From the NCBI GenBank assembly GCA_963720705.1, contig CAVRGJ010000005.1, positions 124,001 to 188,000 on the forward strand: a DNA stretch of 64,000 bases, given 5' to 3'. The translations under genes were made by a program, and so were the position numbers. Every line of letters begins with the position of its first letter. Position 1 is the first letter of the stretch. The stretch is from DASWJZ01 sp963720705 (GTDB lineage: Bacteria > Pseudomonadota > Alphaproteobacteria > Rhizobiales > Afifellaceae). Under the pieces are notes generated by a model. It did no database searches, was not told where the DNA came from, and saw only the letters and a program-made list of their open reading frames with translations. Below, piece by piece: positions 59,091 through 64,000 of this stretch.

Positions 59091-62000
59091 CTAATGGAAA
59101 TTCCGGCCCTTCGGCATCGCTGCATTTGCGGTATTCAGCGCGCGTAGATCGGCGGCGAGCTCCGGTTCGGCCGCAAGCATCCGCGCCATGCGCGAGGTCT
59201 TCTTTGCAGCGTGTCTGAGCTCGTCGACCGGCCGGCGCACCTCGTCGGTTGGAGCCATGCCGCTTGCGCCAATCGAAGCGTCGGAGAGAAGCGAGAGGAG
59301 GGGTGTCAGATCCTCGAGCTTCTCGGCCACGACGTGGATCACGCTCTGCTCGGATTGCAGCTTGCCGGTGACGCGCATCAGCCGCGCGCCGAGCACGATC
59401 GGCCGGTAGCGCTCAAAAATCTTCGGCCAGACGATGATGTTGGCGACGCCGGTCTCATCTTCAAGCGTCGCGAAGATCACGCCCGACGCCGTTCCCGGAC
59501 GCTGACGCACGAGGACCAGGCCGGCAACGGAGACGCGCCGCCCGCTTTTTATCTCCGGCAGCCGGCCTGCTTCGACGATGGCCTTGGCGGCAAAGTGCTC
59601 GCGCAGGAACGAGACGGGATGCGCCTTCAAGGAAAGCGATAGCGCGCGATAGTCGTTCACCACGTGCTCGCCCGGTAGCATCGTCGGCAGCGCGACATGC
59701 GCCTCCGACTGCAGGTCGCGCTCGGCGATGCCTTGCGCGGCGGCGAAGAGCGGCAGGCGCTCGGCCGCCGACAGCGGGTCGAGCGCGCGCACCTCCCACA
59801 GCGCCTGGCGGCGGTCGAGGCCGATCGAGCGGAAGGCGTCGGCCTCGGCAAGCCGTTCGAGACCGGCGCGGGAGATGCCGGAGCGCAGCCAGAGATCGCG
59901 GACACTGCGGTAGGGCTTTTCGCGCGCTGCCACGAGAAGCGCCGCATCGTCTTCACGAAAGCCTTTGATCTGGCGGAGGCCGAGACGAACGGCGTGCGTG
60001 GTGCGGATGGCCGGGGCTTGCGAGAGATGGCGGGGGTGGAGGGCGCGAGAACCCTCTCCTCCTTGTGGGGAGAGGGAAGGCGCGAAGCGGTTGGGTGAGG
60101 GGTTCTCGAACGAAGAGCTCAACGTGATCGACCCCTCCCCCAATCCCTCCCCACAAGGGGGAGGGAACCCGCGCAACTCCTCCAACGTCGAATCCCACTC
60201 CGAAAAATTGATATCCACCTCGCGCAGCTCCACGCCGTGCTCGCGCGCATCGCGCACGATCTGCGCCGGCGCGTAGAAACCCATCGGCTGCGCGTTCAAG
60301 AGCGCTGCGCAGAAGACATCCGGGTAACGGCATTTGACCCAGGCGGAGGTGTAGACAAGAAGCGCAAAGCTCGCGGCGTGGCTCTCCGGGAAGCCGTATT
60401 CGCCGAACCCTTCGATCTGACTGAAACAGCGTTCGGCAAAGCTCCGCTCGTAGCCGCGCGTTACCATTCCCTCGATCATCTTCGCCTTGAACAGGCCGAT
60501 CGTGCCGACGCGGCGGAAGGTCGCCATGGCACGGCGCAGGCGGTCCGCCTCGCCCGGCGTGAATTTTGCTGCTTCGATCGCGATCCGCATCGCCTGCTCC
60601 TGGAAGAGCGGAACGCCGAGCGTCTTGCCGAGCACTTTTTCCAGCTCGTCCGGGGGTCCGTGAACGGGATGGGGTGCCGGGTAGATCACTTTCTCGATCC
60701 CCTGCCGGCGGCGGAGATAGGGATGCACCATGTCGCCCTGGATGGGCCCCGGGCGGACGATCGCCACCTCTATGACGAGGTCGTAGAAATGCCGCGGCCG
60801 CAGGCGCGGCAGCATGGTCATCTGCGCGCGGCTCTCGATCTGAAAGACGCCGATCGTATCGGCGCGGCAGATCATGTCGTAGATTTCAGGCTCCTCGGCC
60901 GGGATCGATGCGAGCGAGAGCGTCTCGCCGTAATGCCTTTGAAGCAGATCGAGCGCCTTCTTCATCGCCGTCAACATGCCGAGCGCAAGCACGTCGATCT
61001 TCAGCATCTTCAATGCGTCGAGATCATCCTTGTCCCATTCGACGATGTTCCTGCCGTCCATCGCCGAATGCAGGATCGGCACGACCTCGTCGAGGCGGCT
61101 GCGGGTGATCAGGAAGCCGCCGACATGCTGCGAGAGATGACGCGGGAAGCCGATGATCTCGCGCGACATTTCGAGCACCTGAGCGATCCGCTGCTCTTCT
61201 GGATCGAGCCCGGCGCGCTTGGCATCGGCGCCGTCGACGGCGTTGCTCGACCAGCCCCAGACGTTCCCGGCGAGCGCGCCGACGGCGTCTTCCGAGAGCC
61301 CGAAGGCCTTGCCCACCTCGCGCGCGGCGGAACGCGAGCGGTAGGTGATGACGGTCGCGGCGATGCCGGCGTGCTCGCGGCCGTATTTGTCGAAGACGTA
61401 TTGGATCACCTCCTCGCGCCGCTCGTGCTCGAAATCGACGTCGATGTCGGGTGGTTCGTTCCGCTCCGGCGAGACGAAGCGCTCGAAGAGTAGGTCGCCG
61501 CGCTCCGGATTCACTTCGGTGATTCTCAAGCAATAGCAGACGGCGGAGTTCGCCGCCGAGCCGCGTCCCTGGCAGAGGATTTCTTGCGAGCGGGCGAAGC
61601 GGACGATGTCGAAGACGGTGAGGAAATAGGGCTCGTAGCGGAGCTCCTTGATGATCTTCAGCTCATGCTCGATCGTCGCCTTCACGCTCTGCGGGACGCC
61701 GTTCGGATAGCGCCAGGCCGCACCTTCCCAGGTGAGCCGCACCAGCTCGTCATAGGGCGTTGCGCTGAAGCCGGCGGATTCGAGCGGATAGTCGTATTGC
61801 AGCTCGTCAAGCGAGAAGGTGAGGCGCTCCAAGACGCGAAGCGTCTCGGCGATCGCCTCAGGATGCTCGGCGAAGAGGCGCGCCATCTCCGCGGCGTTTT
61901 TCATGTGCCGCTCGGCATTCGCTTCGAGCAGCTTTCCGGCGCTGTCGAGCGTCTTCTTTTCGCGCACGCACGAAAGCACATCCTGCAGGCGGCGCCGCTC

Positions 62001-62750
62001 GGGCGCGTGGTAGAGCACGTCGCCGAGCGCGACGAGCGGGATTTCGTAGCGCGCGGCGAGCCTGGAAAGCGCCGCCAGCCGCCGCCGATCTTCACCCTGA
62101 TAGAGGCATGTCGCGCCGAGCCTGACATGGCCTGGGAAGGCTTCGGCGAGAGTGGCGAGGGTTTGCTCCAGTGTGCTCTGCGGCAAGACGCCTTGTCGCT
62201 TGATCGGTGTACCTTCTGACGCTGCTGCGCCGAGGTTGTGGCCCGACAGCACAGCCATCTCCATGCCTTCCCCCCATTCCACGAGGTCGGAGAGGTCGAG
62301 ATGGCAATCGCCCTTCTTGGTGCGGAGATTGCCGGCGGTGAGCAGCCGGCAGAGTCTTCCGTAAGCTGCGCGGTCGCGCGGCCAGACGGCGACGTCGGGC
62401 GTGCCGTCACATAAGGAAAGCCGGCAGCCGACGACATAGCGGGCGCCCGTCTCCTTCGCCGCGAGATGGCCGCGCACGATGCCGGCGAGCGTGTTCTTGT
62501 CGGCGATCGAGAAGCCGGCGAGGCCAAGTACGGACGCCGTTGCTGCGAGTTCCTCCGGATGCGAGGCGCCGCGCAAAAACGAGAAATTCGAAGCCGCGAG
62601 GAGTTCGGCATAGGTAGGTTCGCCAGGCCGGTGCGGGCGTGCCTTTGCTCCGTGCCGGAGCAAAGGCACGACGCGCGGCCGCTCGCGGCTGGAAGGCGGT
62701 TTCTCGGGCATGCGGAACCCTTTCGCGGCGAGGCTCGTCGTCGCGCTCAT
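59091..62750 (-). CDS. dnaE2: Error-prone DNA polymerase DnaE2
   Basis: 1219 residues. An N-terminal PHP domain (YAELLAASNFSFLRGASHPEELAATA...) and the C-family palm with PPDIDVDFEHERREEVIQYVF (DxD catalytic pair, about residue 437) are present, and the C-terminal OB fold is near VSVAGLVLVRQRPGTASGVIFATLEDE. It is about 120 residues longer than usual because of a leader and an in-frame repeat at residues about 861-902. A LexA box sits just upstream. No imuA or imuB is adjacent. Start uncertain; ATG 62711 is an alternative. Confidence 0.93.
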   Translation of the reverse strand: MSATTSLAAKGFRMPEKPPSSRERPRVVPLLRHGAKARPHRPGEPTYAELLAASNFSFLRGASHPEELAATASVLGLAGFSIADKNTLAGIVRGHLAAKETGARYVVGCRLSLCDGTPDVAVWPRDRAAYGRLCRLLTAGNLRTKKGDCHLDLSDLVEWGEGMEMAVLSGHNLGAAASEGTPIKRQGVLPQSTLEQTLATLAEAFPGHVRLGATCLYQGEDRRRLAALSRLAARYEIPLVALGDVLYHAPERRRLQDVLSCVREKKTLDSAGKLLEANAERHMKNAAEMARLFAEHPEAIAETLRVLERLTFSLDELQYDYPLESAGFSATPYDELVRLTWEGAAWRYPNGVPQSVKATIEHELKIIKELRYEPYFLTVFDIVRFARSQEILCQGRGSAANSAVCYCLRITEVNPERGDLLFERFVSPERNEPPDIDVDFEHERREEVIQYVFDKYGREHAGIAATVITYRSRSAAREVGKAFGLSEDAVGALAGNVWGWSSNAVDGADAKRAGLDPEEQRIAQVLEMSREIIGFPRHLSQHVGGFLITRSRLDEVVPILHSAMDGRNIVEWDKDDLDALKMLKIDVLALGMLTAMKKALDLLQRHYGETLSLASIPAEEPEIYDMICRADTIGVFQIESRAQMTMLPRLRPRHFYDLVIEVAIVRPGPIQGDMVHPYLRRRQGIEKVIYPAPHPVHGPPDELEKVLGKTLGVPLFQEQAMRIAIEAAKFTPGEADRLRRAMATFRRVGTIGLFKAKMIEGMVTRGYERSFAERCFSQIEGFGEYGFPESHAASFALLVYTSAWVKCRYPDVFCAALLNAQPMGFYAPAQIVRDAREHGVELREVDINFSEWDSTLEELRGFPPPCGEGLGEGSITLSSSFENPSPNRFAPSLSPQGGEGSRALHPRHLSQAPAIRTTHAVRLGLRQIKGFREDDAALLVAAREKPYRSVRDLWLRSGISRAGLERLAEADAFRSIGLDRRQALWEVRALDPLSAAERLPLFAAAQGIAERDLQSEAHVALPTMLPGEHVVNDYRALSLSLKAHPVSFLREHFAAKAIVEAGRLPEIKSGRRVSVAGLVLVRQRPGTASGVIFATLEDETGVANIIVWPKIFERYRPIVLGARLMRVTGKLQSEQSVIHVVAEKLEDLTPLLSLLSDASIGASGMAPTDEVRRPVDELRHAAKKTSRMARMLAAEPELAADLRALNTANAAMPKGRNFH
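60046..60168. repeat. Palindromic repeat inserted in-frame in dnaE2
   Basis: A terminal inverted repeat (CGAGAACCCTC at 60046-60056 and its near-complement GAGGGGTTCTCG at 60097-60108) encloses a first unit; a second hairpin (CCCTCCCC/GGGGGAGGG) follows to 60168. Translated, it reads FPPPCGEGLGEGS... and NPSPNRFAPSLSPQGGEG, with the Pro/Gly/Glu composition of such inserts. The reading frame of dnaE2 stays open. Confidence 0.75.
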
Positions 62751-62768
62751 CCCAATTCGATCCTGGAT

Positions 62769-62783
62769 GTTCTTATTATGTTC
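62769..62783. promoter_or_regulatory. Perfect LexA box (SOS) upstream of dnaE2
   Basis: GTTCTTATTATGTTC is GTTC-N7-GTTC, the alphaproteobacterial LexA site. It ends 19 bp before ATG 62750 (39 bp further from ATG 62711) and so can control dnaE2. Confidence 0.85.
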
Positions 62784-62841
62784 TACAGGAGAGAAGAGTC
62801 AATCGGCCGCATTCGGCGGCGGCTCTCGTGATGACCCACGC

Positions 62842-63174
62842 TCAGAGATTGTGCGTGTGTGCCGGTTCCTCAGGCCCGGCAAAGGCGACCCCGGCCTCTA
62901 CGCCGCGCTGCCACTGAAGCCTGACGGGCACGATCGTGCTCGACATCACGATGATGAGGCGGAACGTCTCCGGCAGCTGGAAGGCATCCGCGAACACGAG
63001 GCGCGCACCGCCTTTGCTGATGTCGCGGATGGTGCAGTCGATCGTCGAGCGGTCGGTAAGGACGACGCGAGCGCGCTTCAGCGTCCGCTGGCGGTGTACG
63101 TCGCGATGCTCACTCGTCTTCGGCGTCTCGCCGGCCGGCTCCTTCGGCCGGTCATTGTCACTTGGTTGCTGCAT
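62842..63174 (-). CDS. PilZ domain protein
   Basis: 110 residues from ATG 63174 (GGAAGG upstream). After a charged start the PilZ pattern appears: LKRARVVLTD, CTIRDISKGGARLVF (RxxxR-type and D-x-S-x-x-G-x motifs), and WQRGVEAGVAF. PilZ domains bind c-di-GMP or act as ligand-free adaptors; which applies cannot be decided. It lies upstream of dnaE2 but shares no clear operon, since the LexA box intervenes. Confidence 0.8.
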   Translation of the reverse strand: MQQPSDNDRPKEPAGETPKTSEHRDVHRQRTLKRARVVLTDRSTIDCTIRDISKGGARLVFADAFQLPETFRLIIVMSSTIVPVRLQWQRGVEAGVAFAGPEEPAHTHNL

Positions 63175-63225
63175 CACTTGCGCCTTCCGTGCGGGCGACC
63201 GCATCTATTAGCGCGGGGCTACGCT

Positions 63226-63243
63226 CCATTTTATGTAAAATGG
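63226..63243. promoter_or_regulatory. Perfect inverted repeat in the PilZ/ECF divergent region
   Basis: CCATTTTA TG TAAAATGG has perfect 8-bp arms. It lies 52 bp before the PilZ start and 152 bp before the sigma-factor start. It could be an operator, or a weak hairpin. Confidence 0.45.
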
Positions 63244-63394
63244 GAATCAAACGGGCGGCGTGCCCGGCATTTGCGATTTTGTGGTTAGAAAAGCCTTGCG
63301 GCGCCTTCGTGGCGCTGCGCCGTTGGACGGTGGCACGGGCGAGGTAAAGAATATTTCGCGGGTCCGCCAAGGATCGGGCTAAGCGCTCCGTCTC

Positions 63395-63946
63395 ATGGAA
63401 CGAATGCTCGACACGACCGACGACAGCATGCTTGCCGCCGCCGCGATTCGGGGCGATCGCGAGGCGTTCCGCCGCCTCGTCGAGCGGCATTACGAGATGA
63501 TTTACCGTGTCGCCTACCGCTATGTCGGCTCGGCGGCCGACGCGGAGGACATCGCGCAGGACGTCTGCGTGACCCTGGCGACGCGGCTTCAGAAATTCGG
63601 CGGGAAGAGCCGCTTTTCGACGTGGCTTGTCGCAATCGTGATCAACCGCTGCCGTGACTTCCTGCGGCGGCGGCGTTCGTCGGCGACGCTGGTTCAGAAA
63701 TACGCGGCGCTGCGCGATGCCGAAGATGCCGACCAGGTCGATACGGAAAAGCGGCTGGCGTGGCTCACCGAAGCGCTCCAGAGCCTCGAGCCGAGTTTGA
63801 GGGAAACGGTGCTCCTCATCCTCGGCGAGGAGCTCTCGCACCGCGAGGCCGCAAAAATCCTCGGTTGCGCGGAGAGCACGGTGTCGTGGCGCATGCACGT
63901 CGCGAAGAAGCAGTTGAGCGCCCGAATGGACGATGGCGATGAGTGA
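63395..63946 (+). CDS. ECF RNA polymerase sigma factor
   Basis: 183 residues. Region 2 (EAFRRLVERHYEMIYRVAYRYVGSAADAEDIAQDVCVTLATRLQKFGGKSRFSTWLVAIVINRCRDFLRR) and region 4 (LQSLEPSLRETVLLILGEELSHREAAKILGCAESTVSWRMHVAKKQLSARM) are intact, with no region 3. A second gene overlaps its end, probably its anti-sigma factor or regulator. Confidence 0.92.
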   Translation: MERMLDTTDDSMLAAAAIRGDREAFRRLVERHYEMIYRVAYRYVGSAADAEDIAQDVCVTLATRLQKFGGKSRFSTWLVAIVINRCRDFLRRRRSSATLVQKYAALRDAEDADQVDTEKRLAWLTEALQSLEPSLRETVLLILGEELSHREAAKILGCAESTVSWRMHVAKKQLSARMDDGDE

Positions 63947-64000
63947 GCTCGAACGACTGAAGCAGGCTCTCGATCAGGAGCGCGTCAGCCCGCGGCAAAG
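63939..64000 (+). CDS. Start of a gene coupled to the ECF sigma factor
   Basis: ATG 63939 overlaps the sigma-factor stop (GATGAGTGA). The first 20 codons read MSELERLKQALDQERVSPRQ, an amphipathic charged helix. The rest is outside the window. By position it could be an anti-sigma factor or another regulator. Confidence 0.6.
   Translation, partial: MSELERLKQALDQERVSPRQ

Noticed and set aside
61403..61414. A second GGATCACCTCCT match to the 16S tail
   Set aside because: It lies inside dnaE2 and is explained by codons for Glu-Glu-Val-Ile; only 12 bases match. It also warns that such runs can arise in coding DNA.
1..64000. CRISPR arrays, insertion sequences, rRNA operons or prophage
   Set aside because: No regularly spaced repeats, transposase, integrase or rRNA sequence was seen in a read of both strands.

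Overview
The window is a dense, high-GC stretch of an alphaproteobacterial chromosome, most likely from the Hyphomicrobiales (Rhizobiales). This rests on gene content and order (ppsR / hemE / rho / mnmE-mnmG-rsmG-parA-parB / holA / lptE / leuS; secB-dnaQ-coaE-aroE), on perfect CtrA boxes (TTAA-N7-TTAA), an alphaproteobacterial LexA box (GTTC-N7-GTTC), an EcfG-like promoter, two DUF1127 genes and typical rhizobial palindromic repeats. No genus can be named from sequence alone. Almost everything is chromosomal housekeeping; the only clearly foreign-looking patch is a HigBA-like toxin-antitoxin pair plus a small HNH gene at about 55.85-57.65 kb.

Region by region. 0-9.5 kb: 3' end of hemW, a secreted PepSY-like protein, infA and a cold-shock gene on the minus strand, an LpoA-like lipoprotein diverging from rsmI-yraN-gshB, then comM, an OlsB-type ornithine-lipid acyltransferase and an Smr protein. 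9.4-15.5 kb: an mltA broken by a one-base frameshift, a Tim44-domain protein, fxsA, secB, dnaQ, coaE, aroE and ppsR. 15.53-15.91 kb is a gene-free 380-bp gap between ppsR and hemE with DnaA-like boxes and a perfect CtrA box that carries a GANTC methylation site: the expected chromosomal replication origin. Genes to its left mostly run left and genes to its right mostly run right, as expected for co-directional replication. 15.9-31.5 kb: hemE-hemJ, rho, a DUF255 thioredoxin-fold protein, mnmE, two near-consensus parS sites, mnmG-rsmG-parA-parB, holA, lptE, leuS and a YggS protein. Origin, parS and parAB together form the replication and segregation centre.

31.7-47.5 kb: a HerA-like ATPase, a DUF1127 protein, an L,D-transpeptidase-like protein, a response regulator with a cyclic-nucleotide-binding partner, xth, a 6S-like RNA candidate, lolA, ftsK (with a perfect CtrA box upstream), the glnK-amtB nitrogen operon with a sigma-54-like promoter, tesB, a UbiH-type hydroxylase, a second DUF1127 cluster, a Trm112/UPF0434 protein, a LON-domain protein, a CnoX-type thioredoxin and a YbaK/ProX deacylase. 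47.6 kb holds tRNA-Gly(GCC). 47.8-50 kb is an SHP-type cytochrome locus in which the membrane cytochrome b is fused to a second copy of the diheme cytochrome domain. 50-55.8 kb contains small enzymes, small membrane proteins and a 791-residue secreted protein built from three related Cys-paired repeats. 57.9-64 kb: alanine dehydrogenase, a LexA-box-controlled dnaE2 with an in-frame palindromic repeat, a PilZ protein, and an ECF sigma factor followed by a gene cut by the window edge.

The least conventional signals are: (i) a structured minus-strand element downstream of infA (about 1180-1342) with a 15-nt perfect complement to the 16S rRNA 3' tail in front of a 25-codon ORF; (ii) the cytochrome b-DHC fusion; (iii) the triplicated secreted protein; (iv) the frameshifted mltA and higB-like genes; and (v) the EcfG-like promoter in front of a 27-residue hydrophobic peptide.
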